Assembly: GCF_026151205.1 (NCBI RefSeq)
Contig: NC_087078.1
Coordinates: 5,163,675 to 5,227,674 of the forward strand
Length of the DNA: 64,000 nucleotides
Origin: Bolinopsis microptera
Lineage: Eukaryota; Ctenophora; Tentaculata; Lobata; Bolinopsidae
Direction: 5' to 3'
Under the pieces are notes generated by a model that did no database searches, was not told the origin of the DNA, and saw only the letters and a list, made by a program, of their open reading frames with translations. Position numbers and translations under genes: made by a program. Of this stretch, positions 1 through 12,191 are shown one piece after another (the stretch's first letter is position 1; each line of letters starts with the position of its first letter).

Positions 1-235
1 TAGCCCTAATCTGCCATCTTGTGTGACAACACAATCGGCAACATTCCTGTTTTGTGTCAGCATCATTCCATCTTCCTACCCATTGTACGGCCATTATATC
101 GGCTCATTCAATTAGGGATAAACAGTCAGACCATTCGTCCAGTCAGGAGACACTAATTGAGGATTGAATGAGACCCCTGCTCGGCCTTTTGTTTGGGGGA
201 AGTAGGCAAGACAATGGTGGGTTCATTCGGCACAA

Positions 236-335
236 CTGATTGGTGGTAAAAGTCACGTGAGAAGCTAAGGGAGCTGAATTATTGGTGGGTACAGGTAACG
301 TGACCAGCTTCAGAAGCTCTCCGATTGGTCGGAGG
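236..335. promoter_or_regulatory. CCAAT-box / E-box cluster (promoter-like)
   Basis: ATTGG (inverted CCAAT) occurs at 239, 281 and 324. The palindrome TCACGTGA lies at 253-260 and a related ACGTGA at about 298. CCAAT boxes are bound by NF-Y and CACGTG by USF/MITF-type bHLH-ZIP factors; their regular alternation is promoter-like. No first exon can be tied to it, so its direction is unknown. Confidence 0.3.
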
Positions 336-1708
336 GGTTAGTTCAGAACGTTACGGTCCCTGATTCGAACAAAAGTTTTATGAACAAAAGGTACCAGTGG
401 AGAAGTAGGAACGGCTTGAGTACGCTCTAATGCAGCTTTATTTTTGCCATTGTGGTGAGGGAGGGAATTTGCGAGAAGAATATGAGCATGTGATAGAAGA
501 AAGGGAGGGAGATGTCAGCAGCCTGCAGGTTATAACTCATTGAATGGGGTATTGACTAGGGTACCGACCACTGTGTTGTGCTTTATGTGTGGTTTTACTA
601 GCAACCACTGCAATTCACAGAATGAGTCTAAATGTTCTAGAAATATGGAACAGCAAATTTTGTGAAGGAAAACTGTAATTTGTGTACGCGATGACCAAGT
701 TTATGAAACTTGGTCGTAATTGAATGTTGGTGTTGAATTCAGATGCCAAAACTTTCCCAGATGGTGCGATTTCGAATGGTCTGTTCTTGCAGTTTATCAG
801 GGTTTGATCTGACTGTCAACCAGGAAGCTTATTAAAAGACATTTAGCCAACTAGAAAGCTATGAAAAGAAATTTATTCGTTCATAAACAAGTAATCGCAT
901 TGCAAATTTCATTATTGGTCGGGAAATTTTTGTTGTTGCTTTCTATGGAAATATCGAAAGCAAATTAACACACAGCTATTTTTGCTTTAACCTTTTGCGG
1001 TTGAACATTTTGCAGAAAACGCATCTTTAAGTAGTATTACCACTCCGTTTATAATAATACTAATTTTAATTCCGTATGCTATTTAAATATATGCTATTTT
1101 ATACCATCCAAACATAATATTTCCGTTAACAATGTTAAGAATATTCAAAGAGAGATTTCATGTTCGTTCATAGTGGAGGTTGAGTGTATGTTCTTCTCCT
1201 TCGCCCTCACGGAAACACAATTTCCTCCATGCTATAACCAGCATTATCTACGGTGGATAATTAAGCTTTGCCGGATTGGTCAGTTAGAATATTCACTAAT
1301 CGACTGAAACGTCATACGTCTGGGAAATTTGTTCCCCAGTGGAATCAGCCGGTCGAAATTTACCTATCGAATATTGTTTGAGATAAGAAAAATTCGAGAT
1401 TCGAGAATTGTTATACATCTATAATGGACCTCGGGATTGCGGTGTTTGCCAGGAAAATACCCTTTGAACATGTGATATGAACTAACACCTTTTAAATCAC
1501 GAAGTTATTCGCTTGATTTCCAGGAGGTTTGATACAGTGCGTGACCACCGACCAGAAATGATGGGAAATATCCCAAATAATTATCCGTAAGAATATTCGT
1601 AACACAATACAAATATTCGCATACATAATATACATGAACTCTGACTAGCCGGACAGATAATGTCACATTTCTCTGTAATCAACAGATTATACGGATTGCG
1701 GATCCTAG

Positions 1709-1766
1709 GCTTATGATTGGTCGGATTTCAGTCACGTGGAAGTGAGAGTGGTTTAGTGATTGGCTG
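1709..1766. promoter_or_regulatory. CCAAT-box / E-box cluster (promoter-like)
   Basis: ATTGG at 1716-1720, CACGTG at 1733-1738 and ATTGG at 1759-1763 repeat the arrangement seen at 236-335 and at 45.3-45.4 kb. Promoter function is inferred from motif grouping alone. Confidence 0.25.
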
Positions 1767-4286
1767 CCTCATGTCCTCAGTCGGCCAGGTCAACATGTTG
1801 ATCTTTGCAGCTACATGTATCCACTCTGATCTCACTTTAACTTCCAGGCTGAGTAAGATGACGTGCTTACGGCCGCCAACACGTTACCTTCTTAAGTGTT
1901 AAAATCCATTACATAACATATACCCGGAAAATTAGAGAATTAAAAAAAGGTGATGTAATAATTACTGTTATGGTCGAACACTCACATTCGTTACATTCCG
2001 GAGATACCAAGGGACACGGGGTCCGAAGTTCGGGGTAAAAGCCGTACAATGTTGACAGCGATCTTATCAGGGTTACACTACACATCAATCTTAGATTCCT
2101 TACACATGGTGCTGTTAATTTATTATTATCTGGGTAAAATGTTTGGGGACAACAGTGGGCGCCTCCCCCTACGATATCACACTTGTAGGAGATCCGTATC
2201 TCGTATCCTTGTTATGATTTAAATTGTTTTAAAAAGTAGTGTACCTGTCTTGTAGGAATTAGGAAGCCAGAAATATGGTACTTTTTTAGGGTATTGGGTG
2301 ATTCGGCAGCCTTATTATTAAGAACTACGACATTTATTATATTAGGAGTAGAAGTACGAAAATAACGAATCGGTCAATTTTTTAAAGGTCATAAGAGAAG
2401 ATAATTGTTTTTCTCTTCTTGAAGTCTGAAGGAATAAGACAACACCTTTATGCTGAAGTAGAAACCATAGAAAACCACACAATATGGTGAACATAAAATC
2501 CAGAATCTTTAATATAGCTGAAGTGTAATAGTGAGGTATCAGTGATAACATTTGTAATGTTAGCAAGTTATAAAAATGACAGGTTAGGTCCATATCATTT
2601 TAAAAACTACTGAATAATAACTAGCAAATTGTAACTCTGATAATGTCATTCGTTCATCGTCAGATCTATCCAATGAGCTCAGACATATACAGACATATAT
2701 AGAGTATAACGGTCAAGTTATCTTTACTTTAGTTCACAATTGGCAAGGTTGCCTCTGTCAACCGTACGTGTCATCGCTAGTGATTCACTGCAGTTACATG
2801 ATGTGATGAGAAGAGCTACAAGTGACCTTGAACATAGAGCATGTTCTAATATTCGGAAAGGGAGGGTTGTAAATGGAACAGGAAGTAACAGATATGTGGG
2901 TCTAGTGCCAGGTTTACAGCTGGAACAGGAAATTGAGGGTTACTGGCAAATTCAGGATTTCTTGGAGCTGAAGATTACGAGAAATTCATCCTATTTGTGG
3001 CATTTTACTGCCTATCCAAACGAATTTGAATCTTAATTCTGGATTTGTACAGCTAGTTCCTGATTCTTGTTCTACTCGACTAGCAAGGGTGTTAAGTCAG
3101 ACAGGAAATCGAAACTCTTATCACAATTTGGTGGTCCAACAGATAATTTCCAATTACATTCTCAGATAAAGTCACTTCTCACCCTAATCAATTTTAAAAT
3201 GAGCATTTTTATCAGTACTTTACTGCGGTACTTGTGAATTGTAGCAACTGTTAAACAAGGGAGAACAGGTTAAACCTGATTTGTGATTACCGTTTTTAAA
3301 CAAAACCGTATGAAAACACATACATATACGTGGGATTTCTTATCAATAGAATATTCCCGAAAAATATTCGATAATTTGGGCAATTCTTAGAATTGAGGTT
3401 CTGATAAGGACCGGATCATTATTTGTATTACTTATTCTCTTTTGACATTAAAATGATACATTTAAAATATACAAAAATTGTACAATCCCATTATACAATC
3501 CCATAGACCTGTGAAAATAACAGCAATGTACAATGTACTAATGTAGTTTCAGAATTGATTAAACAGGAGAAGGAACTAAAATTTCGAGCCTACTTATTCC
3601 AAATATTGGGCGTGACTAAAATGTGAGATTGTTACATTTTCTTTTGGAAAATAACATGTTAAATAACCAGATGAGCTCTAGAAGGGAATAATGTAGATAC
3701 ATTCCACAGTTAAGTCACTGTTTATGATACAGGGTAATCAAGTAATGGCCAAATGTCATATTTCCAGAGAAGAAACACAATGTCGTGGACAGGAATGTTA
3801 TGCCAGTAATTGGGGGAGCGTTATAGGGACATTCCAGTGAGTAGATCCTCCAGAAACATTTGTTTATTTTGGGGCGTGAAGACAATGTTGGCTGCGATGC
3901 AGGAATTAGAAATATTCAATTGATTGGTACACAAAATTCCTCAATGTTTGCCCGTATCGTATAAGATGACCTATTGATTGCTTTTCGGCATTCGCTATTA
4001 ATAGAAGAATTATTAATCATGATGAAAATGTGCCGGTAAAACAATTCTCCTAAAATTATACAAAGCACACGGACAGATTTCTTCACGGAATCTAAAATTA
4101 TGTCCTAATTTTCCTCTAATTATCACCACACGAGACATAATAACGACTATACATTCACAGAAAGTAACCTCCACTGCCACAGATCTCGCAAATTTGCAGT
4201 GTAAATATAGATCTTCATGTATTAAACAGAGGAAGAAATACCTTGTTACGAGGCTCCGAGTTGACTGTCAAGGAACTAGTAACTTG

Positions 4287-4300
4287 GTTGCTATAGTAAC
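4287..4300 (+). promoter_or_regulatory. RFX X-box (GTTGCT-AT-AGTAAC)
   Basis: The 14-mer GTTGCTATAGTAAC matches every position of the RFX consensus RYYNYY-WW-RRNRAC. RFX factors drive genes for cilia, usually from X-boxes 50-250 bp before the start codon. This one ends 40 bp before the ATG at 4341, which opens a short exon closed by a strong GTAAGT donor. The motif is seen; the function is inferred. Confidence 0.45.
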
Positions 4301-4340
4301 AGTCGGTATTGTTGGTTCAAGCACCACAGAGATCTGAACA

Positions 4341-5661
4341 ATGACCGGAACATCAGGTGTAAGTACCGGCTAACTTACCACATGAATTATACAAGATAGA
4401 GCGGGGCGCGGTGTCTTTCATAGTTCCTTCTGCTTCAAAGGTGGATTCGTGTATAGTTACAAAGGAAGACAGTAACATTGTGTAACTCAGAGATTATGCC
4501 CGATTGAGAACCAGCTGTGTCACCATTGTGAGTGCTTCTAAAAATTACATTGTCATGGACTTTATATACAAACGACTGTCTTGTTCAAAGATAGCAGCCT
4601 AAATTGTACGGTATTTAAAAGTCAACAATATATTGCAGTACACCATTATATGACATATCTATCAGAGCAGCTCTTTGTACTGAGCAGTACCAAGTCTCAC
4701 GCACCAATGCGACCAAACATACATAATATTATGTTTGTGTCAAAAGTAATATTTGTTATTTGTTAGGCAAATCGACATCGTTCCATGGGGCTAATGAACG
4801 TTCGGGAGTCCATGAATTTCATTGTCCAAATTATTCGCGCATGTCGGTTATGGTCAAACTGTCAGCATCTAAACTTAGGAATTGGTTGATGGTTATGGAA
4901 CTATTCAGAGTCCGAGGACAGTTTTACTTGTAGGCCTTACTGGGCTCACAATTTTGGATCAGTGTTTCATTTTCCGCTTTATTGTCTCTACACAGATGAG
5001 ATTAAGCATCTGAACATAAAAAGATGAGCACTATAATTGCGATTATGAAGCAGTATATAGAAAGGTATCAATTTCTTCAACACCTCTACTCAGATTGACC
5101 TAGAATTTTAAGAATCATGGCGTCATTTCCATTTTAAGGTGCTACTTATTGAAGTCATCAGCGGTAAATCCGGATGAATCAAGAGTAAGTTGATGCGTGG
5201 CTGATTGTACTGTCTGTGTATATTTGTGATCATATTAGGATATGGTTGACAGTGCAGATGCATACATTTGTGTGATACCAAATTCTTGAAAAGATTGATT
5301 TGTGACCTCTTAGAATGACAGATAGATCAACAAATTCAGATAAAATTAATGAGATGCAATGAACAATCCGCTCGTGAGCCACTAAAACTAGCAAATATAC
5401 CATTTATTTCAAATGAAAAGTACAGCTATTTTTGCGCGCACGACTGTTTTCGCTCACAACGCGTGGATCTTACTAAATCGTGTTGCGTCGACTCAAAAAT
5501 AGACCATCAGCTTGAAATAAAATTGTAAGTGACTCAAATAAAGTTAAATATACTTACGAAGAGTGAATCCGGAATCAGACATGTGAGACATGAGGTGCCG
5601 CCTCAATAGAATCTGTGTATTACAGCCCTCTACTTTGGCTGAAAATAGTACAAATATGACG
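4341..5661 (+). CDS. Candidate 5' exons of an unidentified gene downstream of an X-box
   Basis: Exon 1 is 4341-4358 (MTGTSG), followed directly by a GTAAGT donor. A second small exon at 5626-5661 (PSTLAENSTNMT) lies between a TTACAG acceptor and another GTAAGT donor, and its phase fits exon 1 exactly (phase 0 to phase 0). A possible third exon at about 5720-5799, after TTTTAG, stays open and ends at GTAAGC; it reads ...KLKNSLPGLADYQ.... I recognise no family, and I cannot follow the gene further because a transposon follows at 6656. The X-box 40 bp upstream suggests a ciliary gene, by inference only. A short opposite-strand ATG with a donor at 5558-5591 is the competing reading. Confidence 0.3.
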
Positions 5662-6655
5662 GTAAGTTTGAGAAATATTTCATTAACATTAATGCATATT
5701 TCATTAATTCATGTTTTAGATATTCTTGAAAATTATATTTTCTAATCATGTTAAAGGGAAATTGAAAAATTCGCTGCCTGGATTGGCAGACTATCAAGTG
5801 TAAGCTATTATAAGGCTTTTCCACAACCGACGTGAACCTTCTAAAACGTTTTTACAAACCTTTTCTATCAGTACATCCCACCCAGAAACATTTCCAAGCT
5901 GGATTATTTCTCTCACTCAAGTGTGTCTGCGTGTTAATCACGTGACTGTAAAATTCCTGCAGGGTGCAATTAATGATCAATATTTATTTAACAAATTGGT
6001 TTTTTTGTGCTACTTTTTACATTAATTTTGTATCTATAATAATATATATTTGAAGTAAACATTGGCCAGTAAGCAAAGCTGGTCCTCAATCAATCTTTGG
6101 TAAACAAAATCAACAAAATGTGACATTTCAAAATATAACCTTTTATTTCCTGGACCGTGACCAATTATTATCTGTGGGTTATTAAGTGTGCACAAACACG
6201 GTTATCCTAACACCCTGCAGCACATAATATAATATTCGTAACCTTTGAGTCCAAAATTAAGTTACAAAATGGCCACCTCACCTATAGTAGCAAATTACCT
6301 AGTTCCAATGCCATACACCTTGATAAGTTCGTGTTTGCACAAGTAAAGATTATCGACTTCCCCCTTTTAATCACATAATCCTTCATAAAACAATGTTTTA
6401 ACAATAAACAAGGAAATGGAATAAAAATAGAACAGCTATTCGGTAAATCTCATGAGCAAGACTCTCCCACCCCATACTCAGACTATTTTCACTGTCTTAC
6501 TTAATTTACTAGTTTGTTTGCTTAAAGTTTATCAGAGAGGAATCCAAATACCATTTCCAGCACCCATTTAAGACGGTTTCAGCTGTCATAAAATTATTCC
6601 CAATTATTTTATATTATACAATTACTAATAGTGGTGACAGGGAGGAAGATAATAG

Positions 6656-7477
6656 TACAGGGTGGCCCAAAAGTAACTGCCCACACACCACCCTTTAATA
6701 ACTCACATAATTCTTCTTAGAATTGCACAGAAATTTCGGAGATTATAGATATGGGTCAAACTTAGATTTCCTGAAAGTTTCGTCAAATTTAATTAACTAC
6801 AGTGGGTGTGGCACGCCACCCCCTCTTTTTCACTATTGTCACCATAAAGTGAGAACGCTTCCAGCTAGTAACTTCAAAGTTTCTAGACACATTTGGTTTG
6901 ATAATTGAAGTGCTTTCCTAAAATTTAACCGAGTTATGACCCTTTTAAGATATTGCAGATACGGGATCTTGGCACTTAATCAGTGATTTCGTCACCCAAT
7001 CAGTAATCTCATCGGGAGCTAGTCGCTAGCGAGCAACAATGAGACTCATTAGGCGGTAACGAGCATGTTGGTGGATGACGATCTGATCACTTTGAGTGAA
7101 TACTTCCTTAAAACCGAAGACATTTGCGTTGATTAGGTGCTGGATCACGTATCTGTAAGATCTTAAAAGGGTCATAACTCGGTTAAATTGTGAACAACCA
7201 ACTTGAAATTTTGGGAAAGCACTTCAATTATCAAGCCAAATGTGTCTAGAAACTTTGAAGTTCCTAGCTGGAAGCGTTCTCACTTTATGGTGACAATAGT
7301 GAAAAAAGAGGGAGTGGCGTGCCACACCCACTGTAATTAATTAAATTTGACGAAACTTTCAGGAAATCTAAGTTTGACCCATATCTATTATCTCTGAAAT
7401 TTCTGTGCAATTCTAAGAATAATTACGTGAGTTATTAAAGGGTTGCGTGTGGGCAGTTACTTTTGGGCCACCCTGTA
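6656..7477. mobile_element. Tc1/mariner-type foldback MITE with long inverted arms
   Basis: The ends are TA|CAGGGTGGCCCAAAAG... and, inverted, ...CTTTTGGGCCACCCTG|TA. The two arms, about 6658-7000 and 7130-7475, are near-perfect inverted copies of each other around a spacer of about 120 bp. A TA dinucleotide outside each end is the target duplication expected of Tc1/mariner elements. No transposase ORF is present, so the element is non-autonomous. The sparse mismatches between the arms suggest a fairly young or recently converted copy. Confidence 0.85.
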
Positions 7478-7478
7478 C

Positions 7479-7512
7479 TTTTTGATGGTCAGTTTTTACC
7501 GCATCAAACAAG
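7479..7512. repeat. Short dispersed repeat beside the mariner MITE
   Basis: A word of about 33 bp containing TTTGATGGTCAGTTTTTA then GCATCAAACAA sits just outside the MITE and recurs with few changes at 58817-58850. Its ends TTTGATG and CATCAAA pair with each other. It may be the terminus of an unidentified transposon family. Confidence 0.4.
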
Positions 7513-8450
7513 AATTGCGCCCGTTGTTTCGTTTTGGCGGACGCTACATTTCCATTCACTATAAAAATAAGTATTAGCTCTAATCAGCTCACTTCATAAT
7601 AATAATATTGATAAATTATGCTTTAAATACGGGACACTTGAAATTCAATTCAATTACCGTAGAACTTAACTTGTATCTGTAATTCAAGAAATTGTAAGCA
7701 AAACTAAAAGTAAACTATACTCATGTTTTATACACATCAGTACACTACGCGTGCCACGTACGAATTACCTAATACTATACATTAAAATACACTCGCGCCG
7801 CGCATTCATTGACCACAGGCTAGCTATATACATCACATCTCCGCAAGCAACCCTCGCGCTGCTAGTTGACATGGTAACGGACGTAAGGAACACGACATAT
7901 TTAGACCTACCTATGGCGATCTCCAAAATCCACGTTTTTCTGCAAAAAAGACCATTCGTAACCTTTCACTTAACATTTTTTCAAAATTGTGAAATGGAAA
8001 AAATATCCACCCCAACCGAAGAAACAGCAGATTTAAATGTAAAACATTCCACACAACGTAAAGTGACAACAAAACCGGTCATAATTCCGTTATCATATTC
8101 ATTACTGTGCAACTTTCTATTCCTCATCCAATTTGCACATGGCGGTTATACGTACAAAAATAATCTTCCGAATTTAATATTATAGAGAGTGAACTGAAGA
8201 ATATTAATTTTATACTCACATTGTGATTTGCGAAGGATTCCGTACACGTGCCCCAGCGACAACACATTCTCTTCGGAGCTCCTGGGAAATCTGGGAAATT
8301 TAAAATTTAGCAACAACAAAAAAGATGCCAAAACTTCTCAAGTTATTAATATAGAATTTTCAAAAATAAATCCCTCATGTTACGGCACAGATGTCTACAA
8401 TTATTATAATAGACTCGCTTCGCAAATACTCTTTCAAGATTAGTGCAAAG

Positions 8451-8477
8451 AAATAGTACATAATATGTACTATTTCG
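8451..8477. repeat. Perfect 13-bp palindrome
   Basis: The 13-bp arm GAAATAGTACATA at 8451-8463 is followed, after one base, by its exact reverse complement at 8465-8477. No gene or element boundary is visible beside it. Confidence 0.6.
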
Positions 8478-9099
8478 TATATATTATAGAGCCTTACGAA
8501 ACTGATACCTCAGATAAGCACATTATTAATGAAACGACTGTCCTCAATGTTTACCAAAATGATGCTGCTCTTAAAATGGTAAAATCTGGCAAGTCTTTGA
8601 CTTTTAATCGATTTTGTTAACGTCCTGTGCAAACCATGGTGTGAATGGCAGTGTATTTCATTAGAGCTGCGAAAATGATACGAGTGCACATACATGCATA
8701 ATTTGCATATGCCTGCGGTTGTCATTATGCTGCCGGGGAGTATGTACCAAAAGGATCGTGGCCGTACCGCCACAGGACAAGGAGATCGACACCTCGTCCA
8801 CTAGCTTGCTATGGTCACCATATTTTGTTGTGCTATTTCATCATTTACCGTCGATAGTTCTGGTTGGCGATTCAGTTAATCGATGTTCTAAAGAAGTTTC
8901 TGTCACACCCGTGTGCCTTCATATTGATAAACGTCTGTTTACGTCAGGCCAAAATATTTGGTGTAAATTCTAAGAATGGTACAATAGCAAGAGAAAAGCA
9001 ATTAATCAAGCTGTCATGCCTGATATCATTACTCTTTGGATTTGTAATTGATTCAACCATCATTCAGTTAAATAGCTGGCAGTATCGAGATAGCCCGAC

Positions 9100-9165
9100 C
9101 ACTGGTCCGCGGACCACTGTCTGCGGACCACTGTCTGCGGACCACTGTCCGCGGACCACTGTCTA
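9100..9165. repeat. 14-bp minisatellite, four units
   Basis: Units starting with GCGGACCACTGTCT begin at 9109, 9123, 9137 and 9151 (period 14 bp). Single C/T changes create SacII-type CCGCGG in some units. The repeat is GC-rich in an AT-rich setting. Confidence 0.8.
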
Positions 9166-9193
9166 CCAGATCATATTACTGTATAATAACAGT

Positions 9194-9249
9194 ATCCCCT
9201 GAATCAAGCAGGGTTCACATCATCCCCTGAATCAAGCAGGGTTCACATC
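9194..9249. repeat. 28-bp direct duplication
   Basis: Two adjacent copies of a 28-bp unit (ATCCCCTGAATCAAGCAGGG then TTCACATC) start at 9194 and 9222 without mismatch. Confidence 0.85.
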
Positions 9250-9406
9250 ATCGCACGCGAATTCCAATCAGCGGTGGTGTCAAGGCTTATTAAACGATTA
9301 AGCAACCTTACGAGATCAGTTCACATCATGCAATATATAAAGAATAACTATTATCAGACTGCATCAATCATTTCTATCATCAACTCCTTCTTGAACAACT
9401 ACAACT

Positions 9407-9631
9407 ATGGTCTCAGAGAAAACGAAACGGATGAACTCAGCCCTACCCTGCGACCCTATCTGCAAACCTATCTCACCTCTCGACAAGTGGACTCAAGCTG
9501 GTAAAACCCTCATCGTCACCAGAGCCAACCCAAGCTTCTGCGTTTTCTGCAACAAGAGGCATGCTGGTATATCATGCGCTGCTCATGACCCTGTAGCATC
9601 TTCTGATGCCGGAGGTCTTGCTAACTCCTAA
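9407..9631 (+). CDS. Small ORF with retroelement-like zinc knuckle
   Basis: This is a 74-codon ORF starting at an ATG. Its centre carries C-x2-C-x3-H-x4-C (CVFCNKRHAGISC), which resembles zinc knuckles in Gag proteins of BEL/Pao-type retroelements. It ends ...DAGGLANS. No protease, RT or LTR lies beside it, so if it is a retroelement remnant only a fragment is left. A lineage-specific small gene is the alternative. The overlapping frame at 9274-9504 shows nothing recognisable. Confidence 0.25.
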   Translation: MVSEKTKRMNSALPCDPICKPISPLDKWTQAGKTLIVTRANPSFCVFCNKRHAGISCAAHDPVASSDAGGLANS

Positions 9632-10158
9632 TCAATAGTTTGATCCAGTAATTTACTACGCTACAATTAATTATACTAAGTCGTAACTAATTGCATCCAA
9701 GATACCATACATACCATTCATATAATCTGGTAACCAATCAACTATTCACAAACACCTGTTGCTTACATATAGCAATCCTACATATAGTAACCTGAGAATC
9801 GCGTTGAATCGACAGGGAGTTTTCGAGAAGAAGCAGCAGAGACGATGATAAATTTTGAGAACATGCCAGTTTAACTACTTTTACTATTCACACTTTTAAA
9901 CTTTCTAATCAAAAGAACACAAACTTGTTATAAAAGGAAAGATGACCAATTATTGTGGAATCATACCAATCAAAACGTTAAAATTATAAATATTATCAAG
10001 ATTTAATCCCATTTAATCACGTTATAATGATATTACATTTGAATTATTTGCCTTGCATCAGAACTCTTCAGTTTAAGTGTTGTTTTTTAGTCCCCTTTAA
10101 ATTTAATCATCAGATATGTGTAAGTTTTCTTCGCAACATCAAGTTCGTGAAGATGGTT

Positions 10159-12191
10159 TCAAGCTTTTGTCTGAGTGTGATCCCCATCGCTGAATAAAAA
10201 GTTGTAAATTGTGAGAACGATTCAAATCAAATCAAGGGAAACAGAGCAACCAAGAGGAAACATTCGAGAAAACAACATATTCTTTTTATGATGTTTCCTT
10301 GTACTTAATGTTTAAATAGAGAAAGCAAAAGGAAGGTTGATAGCACTTACCTATGTTTTGAATCCTGAACAGAGCATGCTCGATCCGCTTGGCATTCTTT
10401 AGTTTCTTCTTCATTTCCCTCACAAGACTTTCCGCCTACAGAAGGGGCCGGATTGTTGCAATACCTTTTCCGAGTCATTGTTCCAGTTCCACACTTCGCT
10501 GAACAACTGGACCAATCACCAAACTCACTCCAGCCCCCTTCGACGAAATAACGTGGACACTTTGCCATCTTGTAAACCTTAAAATCGTTTATGGCAGCAC
10601 AAACTGCGGTTACTTCGCACCAATATCTGGTGGAGCATCCAGATAAAGCACATCTTCGGTCATTTGGAATGATACCATGTGTGTTTACTCCCTTATTTGT
10701 GAGAAGACCCAACCAAGGACTCATGGCGTTACAAAGAACCTGCTGGTAACCGGGCAGGCAAGAAACTCCCGGAGCTGAGCCGCGGGAGTGCAGGTTAATA
10801 AAATTGGGTAGGTCAGGGCCATCACTGTTACAAGGGTCGGTAACTTGCTCACTTCTCGAGCAAACAGCTCTTGCGATAGCACCGGGACCTCCTGCTCCAT
10901 TTACTGCGACACAAACACGACCGTTACTCGGATCAACGTATGCTCCGTCACTTCTGGTATGGACTAGTCCTGATTGAACTTCACAGTGAGAAACTACATA
11001 GCCTGTCGGACAAACTGCTCTGGATTGAGCATCATCCCATGAACCACTAATTAACCCCACAGATTCCACAACGTCACTCTTAGGACAGACAGCAACCTTG
11101 TACCCTTCTAGATCCTCATTTATTCGGCAAACAGCAGTTACTTCACACCAATTACTAGTTGAGCATCCAGATACAGCACAGACCTTTTCATTGGAGATGA
11201 TACCTTTTGTGTCCACTCCCTTGTTTGTGAGAAGACCCAACCAAGGACTCCTGGCATTACAAAGAACCTGCTGGTAACCGGGCGGGCAAGAAACACCCGG
11301 AGCTGAGCCGCGGGAGTGCAGGTTAATAAACTTAGGTAGGTCAGGGCCATCACTGTTACAAGGGTCGGTAATTTGCTCACTTCTCGAGCAAACAGCTCTT
11401 GCAATAGCACCGGGACCTCCTGCTCCATTTACTGCGACACAAACACGACCGTTACTCGGATCAACGTATGCTCCGTCACTTCTGGTATGGACTAGTCCTG
11501 ATTGAACTTCACAGTGAGAAACTACATAGCCTGCTGGACAAACTGCTCTGGATTGAGCATCATCCCATGAACCACTAATTAACCCCACAGATTCCACAAC
11601 GTCACTCTTAGGACAGACAGCAACCTTGTACCCTTCTAGATCCTCATTTATTCGGCAAACAGCAGTTACTTCACACCAATTACTAGTTGAGCATCTAGAT
11701 ACAGCACAGACCTTTTTATTGGAAATGATACCTATTGTGTTAACTCCCTTGTTTGTGAGAAGACCCAACCAAGGACTCCTGGCGTTACAAAGAACCTGCC
11801 GGTAACCGGGCGGGCAAGAAACTCCCGGAGCTGAGCCGCGGGAGTGCAGGTTAATAAACTTAGGTAGGTCAGGACCATCACTGTTACAAGGGTCGGTAAC
11901 TTGCTCACTTCTCGAGCAAACAGCTCTTGCAATAGCACCGGGACCTCCTACTCCATTTACTGCGACACAAACACGACCGTTACTCGGATCAACGTATGCT
12001 CCGTCACTTCTGGTATGGACTAGTCCTGATTGAACTTCACAGAGAGAAACCACATAACCTGTCGGACAAACTGCTCTGGATTGAGCATCATCTGCCAAAC
12101 TACTTCGATCCCCTACAATATCCAAATTTCCTGCGATCGGCGAGGAATGTGCTACTGATATCAGTGTTAGCGTGGCAAATATAAAATTCAT
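10159..12191 (-). CDS. Secreted protein: three PCSK9-V-like cysteine-rich repeats plus TSP1
   Basis: Exon 1 runs 12191-10351 and exon 2 is 10189-10159 (donor GTAAGT, acceptor TTATTCAG, phase 2), giving about 623 aa. The N-terminus MNFIFATLTLISVAHS is a signal peptide. Three repeats of 176 aa (period 528 nt) follow. Each has two Cys modules: one reads CPxGYVV...GAYVD...CVAVNG...ARAVC, the other CxPGYxQVLCN...WCEVTAVC. The pattern CP-G-(6-8 residues)-C...GAY-D..C resembles the PCSK9 C-terminal (V) modules. A thrombospondin type 1 domain follows (WSEFGDWSSCSAKCGTGTM...), then a short tail. The repeats are nearly identical at the DNA level, so the duplication is recent or homogenised. The likely role is extracellular adhesion or recognition; no partner can be named. 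The last exon, of ten codons, is the least certain part. Confidence 0.8.

Larger units (their letters stand above)
1..4286. other. Non-coding stretch, no supported gene
   Basis: I see no convincing exon series here. The open frames at 1717-1902, 2342-2593 and 2740-3036 have no recognisable domain and no splice partners. The notable content is two clusters of CCAAT boxes and E-boxes, at 236-335 and 1709-1766, which are entered separately. The rest is AT-rich sequence with no obvious repeat. Confidence 0.5.
7513..10150. other. Non-coding stretch with small repeats
   Basis: No multi-exon gene can be supported. The 144-codon frame at 7751-8185 has no domain and no splice context. The segment holds a perfect hairpin (8451-8477), a 14-bp minisatellite (9100-9165), a 28-bp direct duplication (9194-9249) and one small ORF with a zinc-knuckle-like motif (9407-9631). 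All of these are entered separately. Confidence 0.4.

Noticed and set aside
2740..3036. 98-codon ORF on the plus strand
   Set aside because: No recognisable family, no promoter or poly(A) context, and no neighbouring exon in phase.
5558..5591. Minus-strand first exon (MSHMSDSGFTL then GTAAGT)
   Set aside because: It has a good donor and a possible phase-matched exon near 4434-4389, but it competes with the plus-strand exons that also have the X-box, and no further exons could be found.
7751..8185. 144-codon ORF on the plus strand
   Set aside because: No domain, hydrophobic and AT-driven composition, no splice context; its length is possible by chance in this sequence.
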